The notes below the pieces were generated by a model. That model saw nothing but the letters and a program-made list of their open reading frames with translations. It was not told the origin of the DNA and searched no databases. A stretch of 63,920 bases of DNA from an uncultured Verrucomicrobiota bacterium (lineage in GTDB: Bacteria; Verrucomicrobiota; Verrucomicrobiia; Opitutales; Opitutaceae), in NCBI GenBank assembly GCA_913058185.1, contig CAJXQX010000015.1, positions 1 through 63,920 on the forward strand, in the 5' to 3' direction. Each line of letters begins with the position of its first letter. Positions within the stretch are counted from its first letter, which is position 1. Positions 52,576-61,488 of the stretch are shown here, in pieces. Made by a program: the position numbers and the translations under genes.

Positions 52576-52656
52576 GGCTTGCTCGCCGGTTTCATCCTTT
52601 TGCGCCCCGAAGAAACACACCTCATTTCCGAGTTAGGGCGTGCTCGCCGAGCGCGC
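52571..52656 (+). repeat. GGTAGGG-type hairpin repeats
   Basis: Two diverged copies: GGTAGGGCTTGCTCGCCGG (52571-52589) and GTTAGGGCGTGCTCGCCGAG (52632-52651, followed by CGCGCC). The second matches the inverted copy at 57674-57699. A related hairpin GCGGTCTCGGTGAGACCGC follows at 52688-52706. Confidence 0.6.
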
Positions 52657-52699
52657 CAACGGTAGAGTGGCCATGCCGGATGGAGCAGCGGTCTCGGTG

Positions 52700-52810
52700 A
52701 GACCGCCCACCGGTCGCTCGACTGCGTTGCAACGCGTCTTCGCTCAGGTCGATCGAGCCGCCCGCCGCGCACTTCGCGAATCCCTCACCCACGCCAACGA
52801 CGGCGACTAA
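52700..52810 (+). pseudogene. Duplicated C-terminal fragment of the RNase H-like gene
   Basis: The plus strand reads GRSTALQRVFAQVDRAARRA then LRESLTHANDGD and a stop, matching the end of the RNase H-like protein (TFTRVDQAARRALRDELSLR). No start or upstream domain is present; hairpin repeats separate it from the intact gene. It looks like the original 3' end displaced by repeat insertion, or a remnant of a tandem copy. Confidence 0.55.
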
Positions 52811-53028
52811 AAGAATCCTTCGTCGAAACCGTGGTTGATCCCCGGCTGAGGTATCGGTTTGCGACGCGTGCCGTGGACCTTCGAAGTCGACGCTTTGGGA
52901 GGAGTTGCGACGGGTGCATCCGCCGTGAGGCGAGACCCGATCGCGAGTCCGATGAGCGATGCACCAGCACGCTTAAACCATGACCGGCGATTCAAAGTGG
53001 GGTCGGATTTTGGGGAATGAAAATTCAT
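52807..53028 (-). CDS. Small protein with twin-arginine-like signal
   Basis: 73 residues from MNFHSPKSDPTLNRRSWFKR. RRSWFKRAGASLIGLAIG is a plausible Tat or Sec signal (R-R-x-W-F-K). The mature part is short and basic with no recognised domain. Its upstream end faces the divergent heparinase-like gene. Could be a lipid-free secreted accessory or a spurious frame; modest confidence. Confidence 0.45.
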   Translation of the reverse strand: MNFHSPKSDPTLNRRSWFKRAGASLIGLAIGSRLTADAPVATPPKASTSKVHGTRRKPIPQPGINHGFDEGFF

Positions 53029-53143
53029 CGCGATTCGGTTTTTCCAGAAAGCCACAACCCTCCCCCGCACGCAAGCTTCGACCACGGCAATTCATCGCCA
53101 CCGGTCCTTGCATTCACGGATGCTTTGGCATCACGGTTCCGAC

Positions 53144-54997
53144 ATGGGTGCTCTTGACTTCAATTTCAAAATTCCCGCGGGCGAACGTTACTACGCGAGT
53201 CCGGAACGCGTGAAGGCCTGGCAGCAGATCCTGCCCGACGAAAACTTCGATTTTGCCCCACCCGTCACTGACCGCGCGGCGTGGTCTCACTGGCAAGACG
53301 ATGTATTTGGCCACCAGATTCTGGCCCGTGCCCGTGAGCTCGTTGCCATGGGTTGGCCGGACTACAACGACGCGACATACATCGATTGTCTGGAGACCGA
53401 GTCCGTTACCAAAATCAACACCGTCCTGCCGCTCGTGCGCGAACGCCAAGGCGTGTTTTTGTTAGCCGAAGCCATCTTCGACGAAGGCGAGTTTCTCGAC
53501 GTCATTGCTTCCGATTTTAGAAATCTGACCAAGCTCAGTTCCTGGGTGCACCCCAACAACGATCTCGAACGGCGTAACCTAAATGGCGATACGATCGAAA
53601 TCGATCTCGTCACCGCCCACTACTCCGCCCAGCTCGGTCACACCGTCTACATTCTGGGCTCGCGACTCGATGCTGGCCTCGTCCGCGACATTCGCGCCGA
53701 GGTCGATCGCCGCGCCTTTCACCCTTTACGCAAACGGCTTGAGAGCGGTGAGGACGTTTACTGGTGGGTGGAGGTCACCCACAACTGGAACTCGGTCAAC
53801 CTCGCCTGCATGGTGCAAGCCGCCGCCGCACTGTTGCCCGCGGAAGAACGCGCCTGGTGGTTCGCCACCGGAGAGATGCTCGTCAAATACTTCCGCGAGA
53901 GTTTTAACTCCGATGGATTCTGCACCGAGGGCGTGAGCTACTGGTCCTACGGCGTCGCTAACTACATTTTTATCTCCGAGATGTTTCGCCTCGGCACCAA
54001 CGGCCTCGTCGATCTCTTCGACGAACCGAAGATGTCCCGAGTCGCGCTGTATCCTGAACGGGTCGAGATCCAACCCGGACTGTTCCCGACCTATGCCGAC
54101 TGCCGACTCGGCGCCCAACCCGTCTTCTGGGCTCAATTTTGGTTAGACAATCGCCGCGGCGCACCGACCGACGAATCCCAGCCGATTGCCAATCCCCCTG
54201 ACGCCTTAAACTCCGGAAAGCTCGCCTATCTGGCGCAGGCGATTCTTTGGATGTTCCACACCATCGCCCCCCGGGCTCCTCGCGCAACCAAACGACCCGT
54301 CGAACTACGGAATTGGTTCAAGGATTCATCGCTGCTCATCGCCCGTCCTGGATCAAAAACCAAACGTAAGTTGTCCGCAACGTTGCTCGGCGGTCACAAC
54401 GGCGTGAACCACAATCACAACGACCTCGGCACCTTCACTGTCATCCTCGACGGGCGTGCGCTAATCGTGGATCCCGGACTCGAGATCTACAGCTTTCGCA
54501 CCTTCAGCCTCCAACGTTACGAAAGCCAGTTACTCAACTCTTACGGTCATCCCGTGCCCCGCGTCGCCGGCCAACTCCAAGAGGCCGGACCCGAGTGGCA
54601 ATCTAGTGTGCTCGAAACCGAATTCACCGACGATGTTGACCGCGTGGTCTTCGACCTGCGCCGCGCCTACGACGTGCCCAGCCTGCGTTCCCTCGAACGC
54701 GAATTCATCTACGATCGCCGCGGCGAAGGCAGCGTAACGGTGATCGACCGGGTAGAGTTTTCCGAGCCAGCCGAATTCGAATCGGCGCTCATATCCTTCG
54801 GCAAAGCCAGTATTTCAGAGCATAGGGTCACTTTGGTCGACGGACCGACCACACTTCACGCTGATATCTCCATCGACGGTGCTGATCTCGAATTCGAAGA
54901 AGATACCATCAACCAGACACCGCACCCGATACGAGTCGCTCTGCGCTGTGCGAAGCCGGTGCTGGCCGCGACCGTGACCACCGTGCTACGGCCGTAG
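53144..54997 (+). CDS. Heparinase II/III-family protein
   Basis: About 617 residues. An alpha/alpha-toroid (about 1-340) with the motifs WWVEVTHNWNSVNLACMVQA and FCTEGVSYWSYGVANYIFIS, then a beta-sandwich with the metal-site signature NGVNHNHNDLGTFTVILDGR and LIVDPGLEIYS. These match PL12/PL15/PL21-type uronic-acid lyases, which cleave sulfated or non-sulfated uronates. No signal peptide is visible, so it may act in the cytosol on imported oligosaccharides or the start is mis-set; 53120 is another possible start. With the sulfatases and deacetylase it fits a polysaccharide-degrading lifestyle. Confidence 0.85.
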   Translation: MGALDFNFKIPAGERYYASPERVKAWQQILPDENFDFAPPVTDRAAWSHWQDDVFGHQILARARELVAMGWPDYNDATYIDCLETESVTKINTVLPLVRERQGVFLLAEAIFDEGEFLDVIASDFRNLTKLSSWVHPNNDLERRNLNGDTIEIDLVTAHYSAQLGHTVYILGSRLDAGLVRDIRAEVDRRAFHPLRKRLESGEDVYWWVEVTHNWNSVNLACMVQAAAALLPAEERAWWFATGEMLVKYFRESFNSDGFCTEGVSYWSYGVANYIFISEMFRLGTNGLVDLFDEPKMSRVALYPERVEIQPGLFPTYADCRLGAQPVFWAQFWLDNRRGAPTDESQPIANPPDALNSGKLAYLAQAILWMFHTIAPRAPRATKRPVELRNWFKDSSLLIARPGSKTKRKLSATLLGGHNGVNHNHNDLGTFTVILDGRALIVDPGLEIYSFRTFSLQRYESQLLNSYGHPVPRVAGQLQEAGPEWQSSVLETEFTDDVDRVVFDLRRAYDVPSLRSLEREFIYDRRGEGSVTVIDRVEFSEPAEFESALISFGKASISEHRVTLVDGPTTLHADISIDGADLEFEEDTINQTPHPIRVALRCAKPVLAATVTTVLRP

Positions 54998-55044
54998 TAT
55001 AGCTCGTCTAAAATTGATAATAGCGGTAAACGCCCCTCCGAAAA

Positions 55045-55201
55045 GGTAGGGACGGACCGCTGGGCCGTCCGAGCCCTGAGCCGTGCCGATTCCGTTACCA
55101 TCGCCTTCGCGAAGGAGGACGCCGACATAACGTAAATCAGCCTAACTCGTCGCAACCAGATTTCCTGCACACTGCGGACGGCCCAGCGGTCCGTCCCTAC
55201 C
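55045..55201. repeat. 27-bp GGTAGGG-headed perfect inverted repeat pair
   Basis: GGTAGGG followed by ACGGACCGCTGGGCCGTCCG at 55045-55071 recurs in reverse complement at 55175-55201. Together they could fold the 318-bp gap into a long stem with a loop of about 100 bases. The intervening bases hold no gene. Confidence 0.85.
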
Positions 55202-55315
55202 TCAACCCTTCCGGATACATCAACTCTGGCCGGTCCGTGGCGTCGAAATGAACTAAAAATCGGTTTGGCCTTGAGCCGTGACGGAGAGCCTTTCTGCTCG
55301 TCCGTTTTCACCTCC

Positions 55316-57655
55316 ATGGCCGATACTCCGAACCCCGATCACATCCTTCAAATTGCCGCTGAGCTCGATGTCACCATCGCTCAGGTCGCTGCCACCGCGC
55401 AGCTACTATTGGAAGGAGCGACGGTTCCCTTTATCGCCCGCTACCGCAAGGAGGTCACCGGCTCGCTCGACGAAGTCGTCGTGACCGCTATCCGCGATCG
55501 GATGGAAGCGCTGGCCTCCCTCGACTCCCGGCGGACGAGCATCCTGGCGGGACTGAAAGATCGCGGCCTGTTGGCGGCGGAACTTGAGAAAACACTCAAT
55601 GCCGCGACCACTCTCACCCAGCTCGAGGATATCTACCTCCCGTTTCGCCCCAAGAAACGCACTCGAGCCACCATCGCCAAGGAGCTCGGCCTAGAACCCC
55701 TTTCCGAATCACTCTGGTCGCAGGACCCCACGTTCGATCCGGTGGCAGCGGCCGAAGCCTTCGTCGGCAACTCCGTCTCTCACGAGACCAAGACCAACAC
55801 GCTGGAAACGGTCGAAGACGTCTTGGCCGGCGCCCGCGACATCATAGCCGAGCGCATCAGCGATGACGCGACCGCCCGCACCAAGATACGTGGGCTCTAT
55901 GAGGAACAAAGTGTGGTCTCTTCCAAAGTTCTCTACGGGAAAGAAGAGGAAGCATCCAAATTTAAGGACTACTTTGGGTGGTCCGAGTCCTTCGCCAAGG
56001 CACCTTCCCACCGTATCTTGGCCATGCGCCGGGGCGAAAAAGAGGGTATGCTCATGATGCGCGTGAAACTGTCCGACGAAGAACTCGCCTTAGCTGAGCT
56101 TGACCGCCTCTACGTCACCGGCGGAACCACCCCCACCGCCCAACAGATGCGGCTCGCCACTCAGGACGCGGCCAAACGACTGCTCTTTCCCGCCATGGAA
56201 ACGGAGATGCGTCTCGGCTCCAAGAAACGCGCCGACACCGACGCGATCAAAGTTTTCGCCGATAACATTCGAGAGCTTCTGCTCGCGTCGCCCCTCGGCC
56301 AAAAGGCCGTCATGGCCATCGACCCAGGTTTCCGCACCGGCTGCAAAACCGTGCTGCTCGATCAACAGGGCAAGTTGCTCCACCACGACGTGATCTTTCC
56401 CGATCGCCACGAGGCTGAATCCGCCGAAAAGGTGCGCGGCTTCATCGATTTCTTCAAAGTCGAGGCCATCGCCATCGGCAACGGTACGGCCGGCCGCGAG
56501 ACCGAAGCCTTCATCAAAGGTCTCAAACTACCGCCCGCCATTCCCGTCGTCCTCGTCAACGAATCCGGCGCTTCGATCTACTCAGCCTCTGCGGTCGCTA
56601 GGGAAGAATTCCCCGACCACGACATCACCGTGCGTGGCGCGGTTTCGATTGGTCGCCGCCTGATGGATCCACTCGCCGAATTGGTGAAGCTTGATCCCAA
56701 ATCAATCGGGGTAGGCCAATACCAACACGACGTCGATGCGCACGCGCTCAAACGCTCTCTCGACGACACCGTGGTCAGTTCGGTGAATGGGGTTGGGGTC
56801 GAACTCAACACCGCCTCACGCCAGTTGCTCGCCTACGTTTCCGGCCTCAACAGCAGCACCGCCGCTGCCATCGTGGCTCGCCGCGACGAAGAGGGTCCGT
56901 TCAGAACCCGCACCGAGTTGCTCGACGTGCCCCGCCTCGGACCGATGGCATTTCAACAAGCGGCGGGGTTCCTCCGCATCCGCGACTCCGTGCATCCTCT
57001 CGATGCCTCTGCGGTCCATCCGGAACGTTATGACCTCGTCGCAAAAATGGCGGCCGATCTCGGCGTGACCGTCGCCGACCTCATCGCCGATTCGAAACTG
57101 CGCGCGCGCATTAAACTTGAGGACTACGTTTCAGATGAAGTCGGACTGCCCACGCTCGAAGACATCGTCACCGAGCTCTCCAAACCAGGGCGCGATCCCC
57201 GTGAACAATTCGAGGCATTTTCCTTCACCGACGGGATCAACAACCCCGAGGATTTGAAAACCGGCATGAGACTGCCCGGCATCGTGACCAACGTCACTGC
57301 CTTCGGAGCCTTTGTCGACGTCGGCGTGCATCAAGACGGCCTCGTCCACGTGAGTCAGCTCGCCGACACCTTCTTCAAAGACCCAAGCCAACACGTCAAA
57401 CCCGGCCAAAAAGTTTCAGTGACCGTGGTCGAAATCGATCTCCCCCGTAACCGCATAGCCCTGTCCATGCGCAGCAATCCCGAGATCGGAGCCAAGCCCG
57501 GCGGAGAACGACCAGCGCGCGGCTCGAACGGGGGAGGACGACCCAACCAATCGCGGAGTAATTCCGGTGGCGGCAATCGCCCACCGGCAGGCCGCGATCG
57601 CAACGCTTCGATCAACGACGACTGGTTCTCCGCCGCCGTTAAGAAAAAGCGCTAG
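55316..57655 (+). CDS. tex: Tex-family RNA-binding transcription accessory protein
   Basis: 779 residues from MADTPNPDHILQIAAELDVT. Tex order is clear: N-terminal helical part with ATVPFIARYRKEVTGSLDEV, YqgF-like nuclease fold (KAVMAIDPGFRTGCKTVLLD, AIAIGNGTAGRETEAFIKGL), helix-hairpin-helix (YVSGLNSSTAAAIVARRDEE, LLDVPRLGPMAFQQAAGFLR) and C-terminal S1 domain (MRLPGIVTNVTAFGAFVDVG, QDGLVHVSQL). A Gly/Arg/Asn-rich tail follows. Tex binds RNA and affects transcription and toxin or stress genes in other bacteria. Complete. Confidence 0.97.
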   Translation: MADTPNPDHILQIAAELDVTIAQVAATAQLLLEGATVPFIARYRKEVTGSLDEVVVTAIRDRMEALASLDSRRTSILAGLKDRGLLAAELEKTLNAATTLTQLEDIYLPFRPKKRTRATIAKELGLEPLSESLWSQDPTFDPVAAAEAFVGNSVSHETKTNTLETVEDVLAGARDIIAERISDDATARTKIRGLYEEQSVVSSKVLYGKEEEASKFKDYFGWSESFAKAPSHRILAMRRGEKEGMLMMRVKLSDEELALAELDRLYVTGGTTPTAQQMRLATQDAAKRLLFPAMETEMRLGSKKRADTDAIKVFADNIRELLLASPLGQKAVMAIDPGFRTGCKTVLLDQQGKLLHHDVIFPDRHEAESAEKVRGFIDFFKVEAIAIGNGTAGRETEAFIKGLKLPPAIPVVLVNESGASIYSASAVAREEFPDHDITVRGAVSIGRRLMDPLAELVKLDPKSIGVGQYQHDVDAHALKRSLDDTVVSSVNGVGVELNTASRQLLAYVSGLNSSTAAAIVARRDEEGPFRTRTELLDVPRLGPMAFQQAAGFLRIRDSVHPLDASAVHPERYDLVAKMAADLGVTVADLIADSKLRARIKLEDYVSDEVGLPTLEDIVTELSKPGRDPREQFEAFSFTDGINNPEDLKTGMRLPGIVTNVTAFGAFVDVGVHQDGLVHVSQLADTFFKDPSQHVKPGQKVSVTVVEIDLPRNRIALSMRSNPEIGAKPGGERPARGSNGGGRPNQSRSNSGGGNRPPAGRDRNASINDDWFSAAVKKKR

Positions 57656-57673
57656 GAGTTGTCGGGCGTGAAC

Positions 57674-57743
57674 GGCGCGCTCGGCGAGCACTCCCTACCA
57701 AATTCTCCTAAACGCAAGGTAGGGCGGTTTCGCCGAAACCGCC
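57674..57743. repeat. Pair of GGTAGGG-headed hairpin repeats in opposite orientation
   Basis: 57674-57699 is the reverse complement of GGTAGGGAGTGCTCGCCGAG plus CGCGCC; 57718-57743 reads GGTAGGGCGGTTTCG then CCGAAACCGCC, a perfect 10-bp hairpin. The pair fills the gap between tex and the convergent sulfatase gene and probably also stops transcription. Confidence 0.75.
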
Positions 57744-57751
57744 GTTTCAAC

Positions 57752-59311
57752 CTATCGCGCAGCCGGTGGGGCCCACGTCGCTTGCGCTTCACCAGCCAGC
57801 CCGAGCTCGACCAATTGATCGCGCGAGTATCCGCGGAACTTGGGATCGGTGGGTGGGGTGAATTTCAATCCATCGACGGGCGTTGTGATATTCGCAACGC
57901 GCTCTTCCAATCGAGCACTCAGTTGGGAAACGACATCGGCATAAACTGGGTCGGTTGCGAGATTCACCATTTCCGCCGGATCGCTCAGGCGATCATACAA
58001 CTCGGTGGAGAGACCCGGGGTGTCCGTCCATTGGGTAAAACGATAACGCGGGGTGCGGAGCGAGTAGCCATTTATAAGCTGGGTGATGGTGTCAGGACGC
58101 GGCGAGAATTCGGGGTTATCTATCACTCCCGCGAAGCTCTCTCCTTGGATGTAATCGACGGGTGATTTTACCTCCGCAAGATCACTGAGCGTGCGATAAA
58201 AGTCGACCATCTCGACCATCGCTTGAGTGAATTCACCGCGGGTTTTCATATCGGGTGTCGAAACAATGAGCGGCACGCGGTCAGCATCTTCAAACAGGGT
58301 CGATTTCTGAAAATAGTCGTGTTCACCCATGTGATATCCGTGGTCGGAGGTGAAGAGAACAATCGTATCATCACGCAGACCGAGCTCATCCAAGGCCTGC
58401 AAGACTCGCCCTACCTGAGCGTCCATAAAGGAGATACTGGCGTAGTAGGCATGGATTGATTTCCGCTTAATCTCATCGGACAAACCGATCTCGTGCTTCC
58501 GACTGTGAATCGACTTCACCGCTGGCGCGGGCAATGTGTCCAAATAACCGGTTGGGACGCGCGGGATTTCGATCTCACTCGGATCGTAGAGGTCGAAGTA
58601 TTTCTTCGGAGCGACGAAAGGTGTGTGCGGCCGATAGAAACCCACGCCGAGGAAAAAAGGCTTTTCGGTCTCGGCAAAATACTCGAGCGCACGGATCGAC
58701 TCCTTCGCCACCATACCGTCGGTCTGCTCGTCATCCGTTCCCTCTGCCGCGTGCCAACTCATCGACGCGCCAAACCGGCCCGGCGTAACCGACCAAATCT
58801 TATCTTCTTCAATCCGGTCGCGACCGTAGGGGCTCACCCGCACATCCCATGAAGCGGGGTCATCGTGGCCATTACTGCCGACCCCGAGCGGGTTGTCATA
58901 GTGGTAAAGCTTCCCGACGCGCACCGAGGTGTAACCCTGTTGCTGAAAATGTTGCGGCATCGTTATCACGTCCGGCACATGATCGCGGATCAACTGGCGC
59001 AGATGGACGACGCCATTCTGCTCGGGATAAAGGCCCGTGAGAAAACTGGACCGGGACTGGCCACACACGGGGAAATTGGTGTAGGCATTCTCAAACAACA
59101 TGCCATCGCGCGCCAGTTGATCGAGATGCGGCGTCTTCACCAGCGGATGACCGTAAGCACCGATGTTGCAGTTCAAGTCATCCGAAATGATGAAGAGCAC
59201 ATTCTTGGGTTTTGCGTCCAAACCGGCCGTAGCGGCAAACGCCACAATCAGCAGAGCACATCCAAACTTAAGCAGACGAGACGAACGTAGGGGGTAGTCA
59301 CTAAACAGCAT
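57752..59311 (-). CDS. Sulfatase (iduronate-2-sulfatase-like), atypical active-site motif
   Basis: 519 residues from the ATG at 59311 (signal LLKFGCALLIVAFAATAG). Metal-site start KNVLFIISDDLNCNIGAYG, the formylglycine motif VCGQSRSSFLTGLYPEQNGV, then FFLGVGFYRPHTPFVAPKKY and DTIVLFTSDHGYHMGEHDYF. The order and the GFYRPHTPF block are those of iduronate/choline sulfatase-like S1 families. The consensus is C-x-P-S-R; here a Gln replaces the Pro. The Cys that becomes formylglycine and the Arg are kept. It desulfates a polysaccharide unit outside the cell. Shares a divergent promoter region with the next sulfatase. Confidence 0.92.
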   Translation of the reverse strand: MLFSDYPLRSSRLLKFGCALLIVAFAATAGLDAKPKNVLFIISDDLNCNIGAYGHPLVKTPHLDQLARDGMLFENAYTNFPVCGQSRSSFLTGLYPEQNGVVHLRQLIRDHVPDVITMPQHFQQQGYTSVRVGKLYHYDNPLGVGSNGHDDPASWDVRVSPYGRDRIEEDKIWSVTPGRFGASMSWHAAEGTDDEQTDGMVAKESIRALEYFAETEKPFFLGVGFYRPHTPFVAPKKYFDLYDPSEIEIPRVPTGYLDTLPAPAVKSIHSRKHEIGLSDEIKRKSIHAYYASISFMDAQVGRVLQALDELGLRDDTIVLFTSDHGYHMGEHDYFQKSTLFEDADRVPLIVSTPDMKTRGEFTQAMVEMVDFYRTLSDLAEVKSPVDYIQGESFAGVIDNPEFSPRPDTITQLINGYSLRTPRYRFTQWTDTPGLSTELYDRLSDPAEMVNLATDPVYADVVSQLSARLEERVANITTPVDGLKFTPPTDPKFRGYSRDQLVELGLAGEAQATWAPPAAR

Positions 59312-59385
59312 GGCGATCACACCACACCGGATTCCAAACCACTTCAAGATCCTAGCTATTGGTGTCCAGAATCCTGACCCAGCAA

Positions 59386-59404
59386 GTCGGGCTTTATGCC
59401 CGAC
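59386..59404. repeat. GTCGGGC palindrome
   Basis: GTCGGGC TTTAT GCCCGAC, 7-bp stem with a 5-base loop, in the 184-bp divergent region between the two sulfatase genes. It shares its core with the hairpin at 48163-48189. Confidence 0.5.
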
Positions 59405-59495
59405 ATCGAACCCGCGGACGGTCGTTTTTTGAAATTGTCTCGTCGCCAACCGGCCACCGTCAGCTCTACATTGGTATTTTTCTCTTTTAAACCTC

Positions 59496-60962
59496 ATGAG
59501 TATACCCTTGTTCATTCTAACCCTCGTTGTGCTTAGCGCCGCTTCCGTAGTTCACGCCGCCAACGCCGATGGCCGACCCAACATCCTCTTCTGCATCGCT
59601 GATGACTGGGGTTGGCCCCACGCCTCGATCTACGCCAACGACACCGTCGTGCAGACCCCGGCGTTCGATCAGGTCGCGAACGAAGGCGCCCTATTTCACA
59701 ACGCCTACATCTCATCACCGTCGTGCACCCCTTCGCGCAACGCCATCCTCACCGGCCAATACCACTGGCGACTCGGGCCCGGCGCCAACCTCTGGAGCAC
59801 CCTAAACGAATCACTCGAAACCTTTCCTCATCTTTTGGAAGACGCCGGATACGAAACCGGATCATGGCGGAAATCTTGGGGACCCGGAAAACTATCCGGG
59901 AAATGGAAAAACGACCACCCCGCAGGCAAGGTCTACAAGAAGGGTTTCCCTGAATTTCTGGCTCAGCGTGACGATGACAAACCCTTCTTCTTCTGGCTCG
60001 GCGCCAGCGACCCTCACCGACAATACGAACTCGGATCGGGAGCAGCAAAAGGCATGGATATTTCGAAAGTTAAACTCTTCGGACACTACCCCGATTCAGA
60101 CGAAATCCGCAGCGACGTGGCGGACTACTACTTTGAGGTTGAGCGCTTCGATTCCGACGTCGCCAAGGCACTCAAACAACTCGAAGAGATCGGCGAAACC
60201 GACAATACGATCGTCGTGATCACCGGTGACCACGGCATGCCCTTCCCGCGTTGCAAAAGTAACCTCTACGACAGCGGCACCCGCGTGCCTCTCGCTATTC
60301 GTTGGCCCAAGAGTGTGAATTCTAAACAAGTGTTTCAGGGTTTCGTTTCATTGACCGATCTCGCTCCCACATTTCTCGCCGCCGCCGGCGTAAAACGTTA
60401 TCAGCCCATGACCGGTAAAAACCTGCTACCGGCAATCTTGGAAGGAGATGAATCCGCCCTGCGCCCCTACGTCCTAGCCGGCAAAGAGCGTCACGTGCCC
60501 AGCCAACAAGCGCCCGATATGGGCGGCTACCCATCACGCGCGCTGCGCACACCCGGATTCCTCTACATTCGAAACTACACCCCCGAACGCTGGCCCAATG
60601 GCACCCCTGACTGGGAGAACGCGGCCTTACTAGGCACGTGGTATGGTGATACCGACAACGGTCCGACCAAGACCTACATGGTCGATCACAAGGACGATGA
60701 CGACGAGCACCGCCAAGCCTGGGAGTTGAGCTTCGGCAAACGGCCAGCGGAGGAACTCTACGACTTAGCGAAAGATCCCGACCAGCTCCACAACGTCGCG
60801 GGTGACCCGGCCTACAAAGGCATCAAGGACACGCACGCGATTCGCCTCACCCGTGATCTCGTAAAAACCGCCGATCCCCGCGAAAGCCCTAAACATAGTT
60901 ACGATTTCGACGCGCAGCCCTACCTCGGCGGAGGCCCCCGCCACCCTGACGCCAGCAGATGA
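59496..60962 (+). CDS. Sulfatase (heparan N-sulfatase-like)
   Basis: 488 residues with signal peptide (MSIPLFILTLVVLSAASVVH). RPNILFCIADDWGWPHASIY, formylglycine motif PSCTPSRNAILTGQYHWRLG (Cys type), FFFWLGASDPHRQYELGSGA, and TIVVITGDHGMPFPRCKSNL. The HRxYE-type metal block and PFPRCK segment are those of the N-sulfoglucosamine sulfohydrolase-like S1_8 group. Secreted or periplasmic; removes sulfate from glycosaminoglycan-like sugars. Its stop overlaps the ATG of the broken metallo-beta-lactamase gene (ATGA). Confidence 0.93.
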   Translation: MSIPLFILTLVVLSAASVVHAANADGRPNILFCIADDWGWPHASIYANDTVVQTPAFDQVANEGALFHNAYISSPSCTPSRNAILTGQYHWRLGPGANLWSTLNESLETFPHLLEDAGYETGSWRKSWGPGKLSGKWKNDHPAGKVYKKGFPEFLAQRDDDKPFFFWLGASDPHRQYELGSGAAKGMDISKVKLFGHYPDSDEIRSDVADYYFEVERFDSDVAKALKQLEEIGETDNTIVVITGDHGMPFPRCKSNLYDSGTRVPLAIRWPKSVNSKQVFQGFVSLTDLAPTFLAAAGVKRYQPMTGKNLLPAILEGDESALRPYVLAGKERHVPSQQAPDMGGYPSRALRTPGFLYIRNYTPERWPNGTPDWENAALLGTWYGDTDNGPTKTYMVDHKDDDDEHRQAWELSFGKRPAEELYDLAKDPDQLHNVAGDPAYKGIKDTHAIRLTRDLVKTADPRESPKHSYDFDAQPYLGGGPRHPDASR

Positions 60963-61100
60963 GGCACCTTATGAAAATTACAATCAACGGAGCGGCGGGT
61001 GGCGAGGTCACCGGCTCATGTTATCTCATCGAAACCGATCGGGCACGTGTCGTGGTGGACTGCGGGATGTTTCAGGGCAGTCGCGGGGCGGATGATAACG
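60959..61100 (+). pseudogene. Metallo-beta-lactamase-fold protein, N-terminal fragment
   Basis: About 45 residues: MKITINGAAGGEVTGSCYLI then ETDRARVVVDCGMFQGSRGA, the first two strands and the DCGMFQG motif of RNA-processing-type (beta-CASP) MBL proteins. The metal-binding HxHxDH motif and everything beyond are missing, because at about 61082-61105 the sequence passes into an oppositely oriented sulfatase. Overlap with the upstream sulfatase stop indicates an operon before the break. Confidence 0.75.
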
Positions 61101-61105
61101 CCCGG
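61082..61105. other. Inverted breakpoint joining two 3'-truncated genes
   Basis: Tail-to-tail junction: the MBL gene on the plus strand and a sulfatase on the minus strand both end here mid-domain (after CGMFQGSRGA and after LTGRYHP). It has the same type of geometry as the breakpoint near 12.27 kb and most likely is a chimeric join with short microhomology. Confidence 0.7.
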
Positions 61106-61346
61106 TCAAAAACTCCGCGCGAGTCGGCGAGCAGACCGAACTCACAAAAAAACGGTCCAGTGAAACCCCGCGCTCGGCGATGGAGTCGATGTTGGGCGTC
61201 GAGATCTGCTCATTGCCGGAGAAACTGTAATCGCCCCAACCGGCATCATCCGCGAGGAATACGACGACATTCGGCGGCGCCGCAGTGGCGGCCGAAACAC
61301 AGATTGCTAAGCTAAAAAGAAACAGAGAGGTAGATTTCATCGCCAT
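61098..61346 (-). pseudogene. Sulfatase, N-terminal fragment
   Basis: Begins MAMKSTSLFLFSLAICVSAA (signal) and continues PPNVVVFLADDAGWGDYSFS, ISTPNIDSIAERGVSLDRFF and the formylglycine motif SSVCSPTRAEFLTGRYHP, then loses homology at the inverted breakpoint. About 80 of an expected 450-500 residues remain. A fourth sulfatase of the cluster, divergent from the one at 61489. Confidence 0.8.
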
Positions 61347-61488
61347 AGTTGGGGGTGTTTCATTAACACAATAACTCGCAGGCCACTTCAAGACCAACTA
61401 CGGAACCGAGCCTGCATCTGGCACTACATTTAGCTTTTCCCATCGGATCAGATCCATGATGGCATAACCCCTCACTCCAAATCACCCC

